Shown here piece after piece: positions 44,277-53,162 of a stretch of DNA of 64,000 nucleotides (positions within the stretch are counted from its first letter, which is position 1; each line of letters starts with the position of its first letter). The stretch covers positions 1 through 64,000 of the forward strand of contig CADASP010000016.1 of NCBI GenBank assembly GCA_902790625.1, written 5' to 3'. Both the position numbers and the translations under genes were made by a program. A model generated the notes under the pieces. That model saw nothing but the letters and a program-made list of their open reading frames with translations. It made no database searches and was not told the DNA's origin. Source of the DNA: an uncultured Prevotellaceae bacterium. GTDB taxonomy: Bacteria; Bacteroidota; Bacteroidia; Bacteroidales; Bacteroidaceae.

Positions 44277-46928
44277 TCAAAGCTTCGCCAGCTCAATGGC
44301 TTTGTCGACGGCAGCACTGAGGCCGTCGACATTTTTTCCACCAGCCTGAGCGAAGTGAGGCTGTCCGCCTCCACCGCCCTGAATCAGCTTGGCAGCCTCG
44401 CGCACCATCTGCCCAGCATTCAGGCCGTGGTCGCTCACCAAGTCGTCGCTCATCATGATGGTGAGCTGGGGCTTGTCCTGATGCTTGGTGCCAAGGGCAC
44501 AGAACACAGAGCCATCAACGGCAGCACGGAGCTTGAAGGCCAAGTCCTTGGCAGCGGCAGGCTCCAAGGGCAGCACGCAGGTGATGACCTTCACGCCATT
44601 CACCTCGCGAGCCTTCGCCAGCAGTTGCTGGCAGCAGCGCTCCACGGCCTGTGCCTGGAAGCCCTCTATCTCCTTCTTCATGTGGTCGTGCTCCTCAATA
44701 TATTTGCGGATGACGCCCTGCAAGTCCTTGGCGTTGCTGAAGAACGACCTCACGGCCTTCAGCGTGTCCTCGATGTTGTAGAGCAGTTCCTCGCACTCCT
44801 TGCCCGTCTTGGCCTCGATGCGGCGGATGCCAGCAGCGACGCTGCTCTCGCTGACAATCTTGAAGAAGCCGATGCGACCCGTGCTGGTGGTGTGGATACC
44901 ACCGCAAAGCTCGCACGAGGGGCCGAAGCGCATCACGCGCACACGGTCGCCATACTTCTCGCCAAAGAGGGCAATGGCACCCAGCTTCTTGGCCTCGTCC
45001 ATGGGCATGTCGCGGTGCTCGTCGCGTGGCAAGTCCTGACGCACCATGTCGTTCACCATTCGCTCCACCTCGCGCAGCTGCTCATCGCTCACCTTCTCGA
45101 AGTGGGAGAAGTCGAAGCGCAACGTGTTGGGGCTGACGAAGCTACCCTTCTGCTCCACATGGTCGCCCAGCACCTGCTTCAAGGCATAGTCGAGCAGGTG
45201 GGTGGCGGTGTGGTTGGCAGCACTGGCATCGCGCTTGTCGATGTCTACGCAGGCCATGAACTCAGCCTCGGGATGCTGCGGCAGCTTCTTCACGATGTGT
45301 ACGGTCTGTCCGTTCTCGCGCTTAGAGTCGATGATGTCCACCGTCTCAAACTCGCTCACAATGACGCCCTGGTCGCCCACCTGACCACCCATCTCGCCGT
45401 AGAACGGGGTGTAGTCGAACACCAGCTCGTAGAACTCGTTCTTCTTCTGTGTCACCTTGCGATAGCGCAGGATGTGGCAGGTGTATTCGGTGTAGTCGTA
45501 GCCCACGAACTGCTGCTCGCCAGCTTGCAGCTCCACCCAGTCGGAGTTCTCCACTTGGGCGGCGTTGCGGGCGCGCTCCTTCTGCTTCTGCATCTCCACG
45601 TTGAACTGCGCCTCGTTGACGGTGAAGCCGTTCTCGCGGCAGATGAGCTCCGTGAGGTCGAGGGGGAAGCCATAGGTATCGAAGAGGCGGAAGGCAACTG
45701 TACCGTCAAGTTCCTTACTACCCGACTCCTTACTGCTCAACTCCTTCTCCAACAGCGTAATGCCCTTGTCGAGCGTGCGCAGGAAGGCATCTTCCTCCTC
45801 CTTCATCACGCGGCCTATGAGCTGCTGCTGGGCACGCAGTTCGGGGAAGGCATCGCCCATCTCCTCGACGAGCGTGGGCAGCAGCTTGTAGAGGAACGCC
45901 TCTTTCTGGCCCAGGAAGGTATAGGCATAGCGCACGGCACGGCGCAGGATGCGGCGGATGACATAGCCGGCCTTGGCATTCGAAGGCAGCTGGCCGTCGG
46001 CAATGCTGAAGGCCACGGCACGCAGGTGGTCGGCGCAGACGCGCATAGCCACATTGATGGCCTCCTGCTCACTACTGCTCTCTGCCTCCTCCTCGAAGGT
46101 GGTATATTTCAGCCCAGTGATTTGCTGCTCGGCCTTGATGATGGGCTGAAACACATCAGTGTCGTAGTTGGAGTGCTTGCCCTGCATCATGCGCACCAAG
46201 CGCTCGAAGCCCATGCCCGTGTCGATGACGTTCATGGAGAGCTTCTCCAACGAGCCGTCGGCCTTGCGGTTGAACTGCATAAAGACGAGGTTCCAGATTT
46301 CAATCACCTGGGGGTCGTCCTTGTTCACCAGCTCGCGGCCTGTCTTGCCGCTGGCGGCGCGCTGTTCGGGGGTGCGGCTGTCGACATGAATCTCCGAGCA
46401 GGGACCGCAGGGGCCTGTGTCGCCCATCTCCCAGAAGTTGTCGTGCTTGTTGCCGTTGATGATATGGTCCTCGGGCACGTGCTTGGCCCAGTAGCGGGCG
46501 GCCTCATCGTCGCGTGGGATGTTTTCTTCGGGTGAACCCTCGAACACGGTGACATAGAGGTCGGCGGGGTTCAGCTTCAGCACGTCTACCAGGTATTCCC
46601 ATGCCATGTCGATGGCACCCTCCTTGAAGTAGTCGCCAAAGCTCCAGTTGCCCAGCATCTCGAACATGGTGTGGTGGTAGGTGTCGTGGCCCACCTCCTC
46701 CAGGTCGTTGTGCTTGCCGCTCACACGCAGACACTTCTGCGTGTCGGCGCGGCGGCGCGGCTCAGGGTCGCGGGTGCCCAGGATGATGTCTTTCCATTGG
46801 TTCATGCCAGCGTTGGTGAACATCAGCGTGGGGTCGTCTTTCACCACCATCGGAGCCGAGGGCACGATGGCATGCTGCTTCGACTCGAAGAACTGTTTGA
46901 ACGAGTCGCGTATTTCTTTTGCTGTCAT
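44277..46928 (-). CDS. alaS: Alanyl-tRNA synthetase
   Basis: 883 aa. Charges tRNA-Ala. Class II core: [47 protein letters not shown] (motif 2 region) and [13 protein letters not shown] (motif 3). Editing domain with the [14 protein letters not shown] zinc motif (about residues 580-593) and CELCGGIHT (about 680-690); C-terminal oligomerisation region ending in a Gly-rich [19 protein letters not shown] probable in-frame repeat-coded insertion [13 protein letters not shown] (about 393-410, at 45700-45752) precedes [17 protein letters not shown]. Follows the DUF3467 gene by 15 nt and is likely co-transcribed. Confidence 0.97.
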   Translation of the reverse strand: MTAKEIRDSFKQFFESKQHAIVPSAPMVVKDDPTLMFTNAGMNQWKDIILGTRDPEPRRRADTQKCLRVSGKHNDLEEVGHDTYHHTMFEMLGNWSFGDYFKEGAIDMAWEYLVDVLKLNPADLYVTVFEGSPEENIPRDDEAARYWAKHVPEDHIINGNKHDNFWEMGDTGPCGPCSEIHVDSRTPEQRAASGKTGRELVNKDDPQVIEIWNLVFMQFNRKADGSLEKLSMNVIDTGMGFERLVRMMQGKHSNYDTDVFQPIIKAEQQITGLKYTTFEEEAESSSEQEAINVAMRVCADHLRAVAFSIADGQLPSNAKAGYVIRRILRRAVRYAYTFLGQKEAFLYKLLPTLVEEMGDAFPELRAQQQLIGRVMKEEEDAFLRTLDKGITLLEKELSSKESGSKELDGTVAFRLFDTYGFPLDLTELICRENGFTVNEAQFNVEMQKQKERARNAAQVENSDWVELQAGEQQFVGYDYTEYTCHILRYRKVTQKKNEFYELVFDYTPFYGEMGGQVGDQGVIVSEFETVDIIDSKRENGQTVHIVKKLPQHPEAEFMACVDIDKRDASAANHTATHLLDYALKQVLGDHVEQKGSFVSPNTLRFDFSHFEKVSDEQLREVERMVNDMVRQDLPRDEHRDMPMDEAKKLGAIALFGEKYGDRVRVMRFGPSCELCGGIHTTSTGRIGFFKIVSESSVAAGIRRIEAKTGKECEELLYNIEDTLKAVRSFFSNAKDLQGVIRKYIEEHDHMKKEIEGFQAQAVERCCQQLLAKAREVNGVKVITCVLPLEPAAAKDLAFKLRAAVDGSVFCALGTKHQDKPQLTIMMSDDLVSDHGLNAGQMVREAAKLIQGGGGGQPHFAQAGGKNVDGLSAAVDKAIELAKL

Positions 46929-46943
46929 TCTCTTTGTCTACTA

Positions 46944-47267
46944 TTAAGCTTCTCCACCCTTCACGTTGAAGGGAGCGATGGTGCGAGGTTCCTGGGCTTG
47001 GGCCATCTTGATGGTGCCGAAGGTGCGCTCATAGCGCATGATGTTCTCTTGCAGGGCACCCAGCAGACGCTTGGCATGCTCGGGAGCCAGGATGATGCGG
47101 CTGCGCACCTGGGCCTTAGGCAGACCAGGCATCATGCGTGCGAAGTCTACGATGAACTCACTGCTGGAGTGGGTGATGATGGCAAAGTTGGAATACTCGC
47201 CCTGAGCCTTGTCGGGCGTCAGCTCTATCTGCAGCCCTTGCTGCTTCTTCTCGTTGTCGTTGTTCAT
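46944..47267 (-). CDS. DUF3467 family protein
   Basis: 107 aa. Small conserved protein of the DUF3467 group (LQIELTPDKAQGEYSNFAIITHSSSEFIVDFARMMPG ... RIILAPEHAKRLLGALQENI). No signal or membrane segment; function unknown. It sits 15 nt upstream of alaS and 47 nt downstream of a 58-aa gene, all on the minus strand. Confidence 0.85.
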   Translation of the reverse strand: MNNDNEKKQQGLQIELTPDKAQGEYSNFAIITHSSSEFIVDFARMMPGLPKAQVRSRIILAPEHAKRLLGALQENIMRYERTFGTIKMAQAQEPRTIAPFNVKGGEA

Positions 47268-47314
47268 AAAATAAATATTGATTAATAATGTTGATTACTG
47301 TGTGTGTGCGTTGA

Positions 47315-47491
47315 TTAATCGTCCCAGCCCCAGCCGCTGTCGCCGCGACCACGGGGAACGTCGGTGCCTCCCTCGTCCTTCAAGTCGAGGTTCTCGCCGT
47401 CAATAGTATGGATGCTGCCATCGGCCAATGGCTCTTGCTCCTCCATGTCGACGATGGAGGAGTTTGGGGCTATATATCGCTTTGTTTTCAT
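47315..47491 (-). CDS. Small acidic protein (58 aa)
   Basis: Reads MKTKRYIAPNSSIVDMEEQE, then PLADGSIHTIDGENLDLKDE and ends RGRGDSGWGWDD. Acidic and Gly/Asp-rich with a basic start and no membrane segment. The shape (KRYIAPxxxIVDME opening, DG/GD-rich tail ending in W and D) is like small proteins often found in Prevotella and Bacteroides genomes, some of which act as peptide precursors; that parallel is from memory. The start is the only ATG; a clear ribosome-binding site is not visible. Probably in one operon with DUF3467 and alaS. Confidence 0.6.
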   Translation of the reverse strand: MKTKRYIAPNSSIVDMEEQEPLADGSIHTIDGENLDLKDEGGTDVPRGRGDSGWGWDD

Positions 47492-47533
47492 TGCGTAGCT
47501 CTTTTGAATGAAAAAAGATTCTTGTTTACTCTG

Positions 47534-50500
47534 TTATTTCACCAATATCTTACGGCCATTCGTCACGTAGATGCCCCTCTTGAAGGGTTTCTTCACGCAG
47601 CGGCCCTGCAGGTCGTAATAATGTTGAACGTTGAACGTTGAACGTTGAACGTTGTCGATGTCAGTCACCACATCGTCGTCGAAGTTGAGGACGATGCGGG
47701 TGGGTTCTGTTTGCGTTCCAACATGGTAGTTGTCGAGCAAGCGGAAGTAGGCGCGGAAGGCACCGAGGGTGAGGTCGACGCCAGGATAGTACACTTTGTT
47801 GTCGTTGCCCAAATAGAGCACGCTGCGGTCGCCGGCTTCGAGCGTCACGGGCTGATAGGTTCCCACGAACTCGCCACTGCCATCGTTGAAGACAGAGGCC
47901 ACAGGCTCCACGTCGTCGGCGACAATGACACCCTCGAAGAGTGGGTCGGTGATGTCGTCGCCGCTGGACCACTTCACCAGGTAGGGCTTGTTGGCTTCAA
48001 CGGTCTGTGACTCGGAGAATTGCATGGTGAGCGTAGTGCCATTGACACTGGCACTCGTCAGCTCTTTCAGCGTGGCACCGTTAAGGGGCGAACCTTCAAC
48101 ATCAACATTGAAGGGCAAGCAGAGCGTGTTCCACGCGTTGTCCTTATAGAAAGTGCGACCATAGAGCACGGCGTTCACCTTCTTGCCGACGGCAGCAGCC
48201 AACAGGTCGGCATTGCGCTCGCTGTCGTCGTTGGCCAAAACCAGCGACTCGCTGTTCACATCCTTACGCACGAAGAGGCTGACGTCGAGCACACTCGCGG
48301 AAGTGGAGCCATAGCAAGAGAAGCGAGTGTTCGTTTTGTTATATTTCAACAGATTATGCGAGCTGTTGCCTTGAGCTGCGATGCTGGCTATGCCGTTGCT
48401 CTTCACAGTGATGGCCCACTTGCCGTTGTCATCCTCGTTGTCCTCACGGGTCTTCAGGTAGTTATTGCTGTTGGCTCCAGCGGCATAGAGGTATCCGTCT
48501 TTATCGGCATCGTAGAAGGTCCAGAAGCCCTCGCCACCGCCGAGCGTCAGCTCGCAAGCATCGCCCAGCTCATAAATAGCATTATCGTTGATGGTGACAG
48601 CGGCCTGTCCACGATAGTTGGCCTCCTGCGTTGTGCTCAGCGCCTTTTGGTTGGCAACGTTCACGATGAGATAGGTGCCTCCGCTGACCAGCTCGTCGGC
48701 CGAGGTGACCAGCTCATAATAGCACTCGCCGGTGTTGCCCACATAGACGAAGGTGGCGCTGACGGTGACATCGCTGGCTGGCATCTCCAGCTCGTCGCCC
48801 GTGACGCTGACGGTCTCACCGTTGGCAGCAGTGACATTCCACTCGTAGAACACATAGTTATCGTCAGGCTCAGCAGTGAGGATGACGATGTCGCCCTCGA
48901 CAGCCTCGCTCAGGCTGGCCTCGACGCTGCCGCCATCAGTATTTTCCACAGTAATACTGTAGAGCTGATCCCACTGGGCATAGAGGTCGAGGTCGGCAAG
49001 CAGGTTCACGGTGGTGCCGTCGCCATAGAAGGTGCCCGAGCCGTCCTCCTCGGTGTTCCAACCGTTGAAGGCGTAGCCCTCGTTGGTGAATGTGCAAACA
49101 TTAAGCGGTGTAGGGGTAAACTCCTTCACGCGCTGCGTGGTAGTGACATCGCCATCGTGGAAGGTAATGGTATGGTAAAGCGTCGTCGCGGCCTCGCCCT
49201 CACGCTTGTAGAGCTGGATGGCTTGCTGAGTGCCGTTATAATATCGGAAACGCATATCACTGCTTGCCTTGTTGAACATCAGCTGAAAACCACCCGTTCC
49301 CTTGATGACGGCATTATTGCTTTCAATGGCGAGCGTATTGGCCAGATTAGCGTTGACCGTAGTCCCTGTGTTCAGCCCATTTGACGTTCCAGACCTTCCG
49401 ATATACAGTCCGCTGGCGCTCTTGATGGAATATCCGCCTTCCATGGGGGCAATAGTGAACTCGGCGTTCTCGGTCGTTTCAGTGAAGGCAATCATTCCGT
49501 TGGTGATGTTCACGTTGATGGTGTTCTTGGCTGCATCGAGTGTGGCAAGTGAGCCGTCGAAGGCTTTTCCACCCGTCTCATAGACGATGAGGTATTGTCC
49601 GCTCCAGTCGTCAGGTTCAGCAGTCACCTTCTTGTAGGCCAAAGTGCTGCCCTCGGCGGTGAAGCTTGCCGACACGGTGACATCGTAGGCCGGCATGACA
49701 AACTCATCGCCCTGCACATCGACGATGGTGTTCATATCGCCCGTGCGCCACACATACCAAGCCAGCAGCGTATAGCCCTCTTCGGGCGTTGCCGTCAGGG
49801 TGACGGTTTGGCCGCTGAGCGACTCTGCCGTGCTGGCCTCGATGGTGCCACCCTCGGCAGGCTGCTGGATGGCGATGTCGTAGACGGTGGTGTTCTGCTC
49901 GAACGAGGCGCTCACAGTGACAGGGAAGTCGGGCATGATGAAGGTGCCATTGGTGCTCACGCTGACGGGCGTGCTGGTGTCGTCGGTCTTCCATGCGCTA
50001 TAGCTGCTCACCAAGTAGCCGGGCTTTGGCGTAGCAGTGATGGCCACGGTGCTGCCCTCGAAGGCGGTGGCAGGAGCCGATACGCTGCCGTTGGCCAAGT
50101 TGGTGGCGCAGGTGATGTTATAGCTGGGCGTCTCGGTCCAGTTCTCGTCCCAAATCATGTTGGCATACTCAGGATGGTCGATGAAAGGGTTGCGGTTGTG
50201 CTGGTAATCATTGTAAATACTGTTGTTGCGGGCAATCTCTTTCTCGCTCACGGGGTCGTCCTTGTGCCATTTCAACAGCATCTTCATGGCCCAGGGCTTT
50301 ATCTCGCATTTCTCGGTCATCTCGCTCGAACTCCATGAGCCATCCTCAGTATAGTAGCGGGTGCTGACGTAGAACAAACTGCGGGCCACATCGCCCTTAT
50401 ACTCATCGGCGGGTTCGAAGGCGACGCCGCTAAAACCCTCGGAGATGCTGGTACCCAGCGTTGAGCCGTTGGACGACCGATAGTTGTTCGTTTTGTTAGC

Positions 50501-50935
50501 AGTATATTTCACCTCAGCGAAGGGATGGTTGGAGCGGCGACCGTTAACATAGCCGTCGACAGGCATGACGTGGAAGAGGTCGCTCTTTGGCGTCCCGCTG
50601 CCGAACCAGCTCTGGCACCACAGGTGCTCCTTGTTCCAGGCGTCGCCTTCTTTTTTGTAGGAGCCGTCCTCGTCGATTCTCCAGTGCTTGGATGAATAGA
50701 TGTCGATAAGTTTTCCGTCGCTGTCACCATCGGTATCGGGATAGGCGTATTTGAGTTCACTATATCCCAAGACGGTGTGCCCCTTGATAATCTCGTGCAG
50801 GGCAGCGCGCAGCTCTTGACCAGTCTTGCCCTCGGCATTCTTGTAGTAGTTGGCAGGAATCTGTGCCCACACAGCCATGCCAGCCATCAGCAACAAAGCC
50901 AACAGCATGGGGCGTTTCAACAGTTGTTGTTTCAT
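47534..50935 (-). CDS. Giant secreted endonuclease I-family protein
   Basis: 1133 aa from the ATG at 50935 (signal peptide MKQQLLKRPMLLALLLMAGM...). Residues about 30-270 match the Endonuclease_1 / EndA group: EHLWCQSWFGSGTPKSDLFHVMPVDGYVNGRRSNHPF carries the catalytic His and the metal-binding Asn, with a preceding WRIDEDGSYK. Then three similar modules (about 280-350, 360-435, 680-760; ... GYxxxxWxVxxxx ... VTVSASF) and one InlB B-repeat-like module (about 590-665, GYAFNGWNTEEDGSG), a long unassigned beta-rich stretch (about 770-1050), and the Prevotella tail YDLQGRCVKKPFKRGIYVTN. It probably cuts extracellular DNA or RNA. A repeat-coded NVQRSTFNVQ precedes the tail (47623-47655). Confidence 0.82.
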   Translation of the reverse strand: MKQQLLKRPMLLALLLMAGMAVWAQIPANYYKNAEGKTGQELRAALHEIIKGHTVLGYSELKYAYPDTDGDSDGKLIDIYSSKHWRIDEDGSYKKEGDAWNKEHLWCQSWFGSGTPKSDLFHVMPVDGYVNGRRSNHPFAEVKYTANKTNNYRSSNGSTLGTSISEGFSGVAFEPADEYKGDVARSLFYVSTRYYTEDGSWSSSEMTEKCEIKPWAMKMLLKWHKDDPVSEKEIARNNSIYNDYQHNRNPFIDHPEYANMIWDENWTETPSYNITCATNLANGSVSAPATAFEGSTVAITATPKPGYLVSSYSAWKTDDTSTPVSVSTNGTFIMPDFPVTVSASFEQNTTVYDIAIQQPAEGGTIEASTAESLSGQTVTLTATPEEGYTLLAWYVWRTGDMNTIVDVQGDEFVMPAYDVTVSASFTAEGSTLAYKKVTAEPDDWSGQYLIVYETGGKAFDGSLATLDAAKNTINVNITNGMIAFTETTENAEFTIAPMEGGYSIKSASGLYIGRSGTSNGLNTGTTVNANLANTLAIESNNAVIKGTGGFQLMFNKASSDMRFRYYNGTQQAIQLYKREGEAATTLYHTITFHDGDVTTTQRVKEFTPTPLNVCTFTNEGYAFNGWNTEEDGSGTFYGDGTTVNLLADLDLYAQWDQLYSITVENTDGGSVEASLSEAVEGDIVILTAEPDDNYVFYEWNVTAANGETVSVTGDELEMPASDVTVSATFVYVGNTGECYYELVTSADELVSGGTYLIVNVANQKALSTTQEANYRGQAAVTINDNAIYELGDACELTLGGGEGFWTFYDADKDGYLYAAGANSNNYLKTREDNEDDNGKWAITVKSNGIASIAAQGNSSHNLLKYNKTNTRFSCYGSTSASVLDVSLFVRKDVNSESLVLANDDSERNADLLAAAVGKKVNAVLYGRTFYKDNAWNTLCLPFNVDVEGSPLNGATLKELTSASVNGTTLTMQFSESQTVEANKPYLVKWSSGDDITDPLFEGVIVADDVEPVASVFNDGSGEFVGTYQPVTLEAGDRSVLYLGNDNKVYYPGVDLTLGAFRAYFRLLDNYHVGTQTEPTRIVLNFDDDVVTDIDNVQRSTFNVQHYYDLQGRCVKKPFKRGIYVTNGRKILVK

Positions 50936-50965
50936 AGCATTTTTAGTTGAATCATTAATTGCGTG

Positions 50966-50996
50966 CAAAATTACAAAAAAACGAGAGAAGCACAAA
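50966..50996 (-). promoter_or_regulatory. Promoter of endonuclease gene, inside a hairpin
   Basis: Minus strand TTTG (50996-50993), 19 nt, TAATTTTG (50973-50966). The -33 box is part of the 16-bp hairpin at 50988-51023. Confidence 0.75.
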
Positions 50997-51023
50997 AGAA
51001 AAAGCGGTTTTTCTTTTGTGCTT
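50988..51023 (-). terminator. Terminator of hutU
   Basis: Perfect 16-bp arms AAGCACAAAAGAAAAA / complement around GCGG; 28 nt after the hutU stop. It overlaps the -33 box of the next gene. Confidence 0.85.
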
Positions 51024-51050
51024 CCGTTGTTTCTCGTCAGTAAGCAGGAG

Positions 51051-53102
51051 TCAGAAAAGGCTGTCGACGATGTCGTCGCTCACTAAATGAGGCATGGTGA
51101 CACGCAGACTGGGCGTGCGCTCCATCTGCCTACGAATGGCATCCATGGAGCCACGGTTGCGGGCCCACGAGCGGCGGGCGATGCCGTTGTTCACATCCCA
51201 GAACAGCATCTGGCGGATGCGGCGGTCGCAGTCCTCGCTTCCATCGATGACCATGCCGAAACCGCCGTTGATGACTTCGCCCCACCCTACTCCGCCGCCG
51301 TTGTGCAGACTCACCCAGGTGGCACCACGGAAGGCGTCGCCGATGACGTTCTGCACGGCCATGTCGGCACAGAACTGCGAGCCGTCGTAGATGTTCGAGG
51401 TCTCGCGGTAGGGCGAGTCGGTGCCGCTGACGTCGTGGTGGTCGCGCCCCAGCACGACGGGACGGCTGATCTCGCCACGACGGATGGCATCGTTGAAGGC
51501 CAGGGCGATGCGGGTGCGACCCTCAGCATCGGCGTAGAGGATGCGAGCCTGAGAGCCCACCACCAGATGGTTCTTGCCCGCCTCGCGAATCCAGTGCAGG
51601 TTGTCGGCCAACTGGCCGTGGATGTCCTGCGGGGCGGTGGTCAGCATATCGGCCAGCACCTCGGCGGCCAAGCGGTCGGTCACCTCGAGGTCCTTTGGGT
51701 CGCCACTGCTGCACACCCAGCGGAAGGGTCCGAAACCGTAGTCGAAGAACAGCGGTCCCATGATGTCTTGCACGTAGCTGGGATAGCGATAGCCACCCTC
51801 TCCCGGGCGGGAGGGGAGCTTGAACACATCTGCCTTCGCCCTGCCTGCCTCTAACAGGAAGGCATTGCCATAATCGAAGAAATACATGCCGCGGTCGGCT
51901 AAGCGGTTGATGGCAGCCACCTGACGGCGCAGCGATGCCTGCACGGCCTCCTTGAAACGCTCCGGTTCCTCGGCCATCATGCGCTGCGACTCCTCCAAGG
52001 TATAGCCCACGGGGTAGTAGCCTCCGGCCCAGGGGTTGTGAAGCGAGGTCTGGTCGCTGCCGAGGTCGACGTGGATGCCCTCGTCGGCCAGGCGCTCCCA
52101 GAGGTCGACGACATTGCCGACGTAGGCCATGGAGAAGGGGGACGAGGTGGGTGGAGTAGGTTTGGTAGGTATAGTAGGTGTGGTAGGTGTAGTACGATGG
52201 CGAATCTCGGCGATGACATCATCGAGACTGTAGTAGAGCTGGTCTACCCAGCCCTGCTCGTAGCGCTTCTGCGCCGCCTTGGGGTTGATTTCGGCGGTGA
52301 CGCTCACCACGCCCGCAATGTTGGCGGCCTTGGGCTGAGCGCCGCTCATGCCCCCCAGCCCAGCGGTGACGAAGAGCAGCGTCCCGTTTGTTGTGGTGCC
52401 ACAACTCACCCGACGGGCGGCATTCAGCACGGTGATGGTGGTGCCGTGGACGATGCCCTGCGGCCCGATGTACATATAGCTGCCAGCCGTCATCTGGCCA
52501 TACTGCGAGACACCGAGGGCGTTCATGCGCTCCCAGTCGTCGGGCTTGGAATAGTTGGGGATGACCATGCCGTTGGTGACAACGACGCGCGGGGCATCGC
52601 GGTGCGAGGGGAAGAGACCCAGCGGATGGCCGCTGTACATCACGAGCGTCTGCTCGTCGGTCATCTCGCTCAGGTATTTCATCACCAGCCTATACTGCGC
52701 CCAGTTCTGAAACACGGCACCATTGCCGCCGTAGGTGATCAGCTCATGGGGATGCTGCGCCACGCGGGGGTCGAGGTTGTTCTGTATCATCATCATGATG
52801 GCGGCCGCCTGGCGACTCTTGTGCGGATACTCGTCGATGGGACGGGCGTACATGGCGTAGGTGGGCCTGAAGCGATACATATAGATTCGCCCGTAGCGTT
52901 TCAGCTCGTCGGCAAACTCAGGAGCCAGCTGGGGATGTAGTTCTTCGGGGAAATAGCGCAGGGCGTTGCGCAGGGCCAGCCGCTTCTGCTCGGGCGTGAG
53001 GATGTCCTTGCGCTTGGGGACATGGTTGATGGTGGTGTCGTAGGGGGGCATCGGCGGCAGATTGGCGGGGATGCCCTGGCGAAGTTCTTCTTGGAAGGTC
53101 AT
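51051..53102 (-). CDS. hutU: Urocanate hydratase
   Basis: 683 aa. Converts urocanate to 4-imidazolone-5-propanoate in histidine degradation; NAD+ cofactor. Recognised by TYGGNGAVFQNWAQYRLVM (residues about 122-140), YSGHPLGLFPSHRDAPRVVVTNGM, YMYIGPQGIVHGTT, AAxVSCGTT-like loop and FYDYGFGPFRWVCSSGDPKD. Two loops hold repeat-coded inserts: TTPTTPTIPTKPTPPTSSP before FSMAYVGNVVDLWE (52142-52196) and LPSRPGEGG before YRYPSYVQDIMG (about 51800-51830). Follows the FTCD gene in the same direction with a CCTACC-type leader. Confidence 0.95.
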   Translation of the reverse strand: MTFQEELRQGIPANLPPMPPYDTTINHVPKRKDILTPEQKRLALRNALRYFPEELHPQLAPEFADELKRYGRIYMYRFRPTYAMYARPIDEYPHKSRQAAAIMMMIQNNLDPRVAQHPHELITYGGNGAVFQNWAQYRLVMKYLSEMTDEQTLVMYSGHPLGLFPSHRDAPRVVVTNGMVIPNYSKPDDWERMNALGVSQYGQMTAGSYMYIGPQGIVHGTTITVLNAARRVSCGTTTNGTLLFVTAGLGGMSGAQPKAANIAGVVSVTAEINPKAAQKRYEQGWVDQLYYSLDDVIAEIRHRTTPTTPTIPTKPTPPTSSPFSMAYVGNVVDLWERLADEGIHVDLGSDQTSLHNPWAGGYYPVGYTLEESQRMMAEEPERFKEAVQASLRRQVAAINRLADRGMYFFDYGNAFLLEAGRAKADVFKLPSRPGEGGYRYPSYVQDIMGPLFFDYGFGPFRWVCSSGDPKDLEVTDRLAAEVLADMLTTAPQDIHGQLADNLHWIREAGKNHLVVGSQARILYADAEGRTRIALAFNDAIRRGEISRPVVLGRDHHDVSGTDSPYRETSNIYDGSQFCADMAVQNVIGDAFRGATWVSLHNGGGVGWGEVINGGFGMVIDGSEDCDRRIRQMLFWDVNNGIARRSWARNRGSMDAIRRQMERTPSLRVTMPHLVSDDIVDSLF

Positions 53103-53103
53103 G

Positions 53104-53157
53104 GGGAGGTGGAGTAGGTTGAGTAGGTGGGGTAGGTTTTGTAGGTTGAGTAGGAGT
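53104..53157. repeat. CCTACC-type leader repeat before hutU
   Basis: Read on the minus strand: CCTACTCAACCTACAAAACC, CCTACCCCACCTACTCAACC, CCTACTCCA; about six 9-bp units filling the gap to the FTCD stop, ending 4 nt before the hutU ATG. Confidence 0.9.
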
Positions 53158-53162
53158 GGACA

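Noticed and set aside
44355..46535. 726-aa open frame antisense to alaS
   Set aside because: alaS is unambiguous on the other strand.
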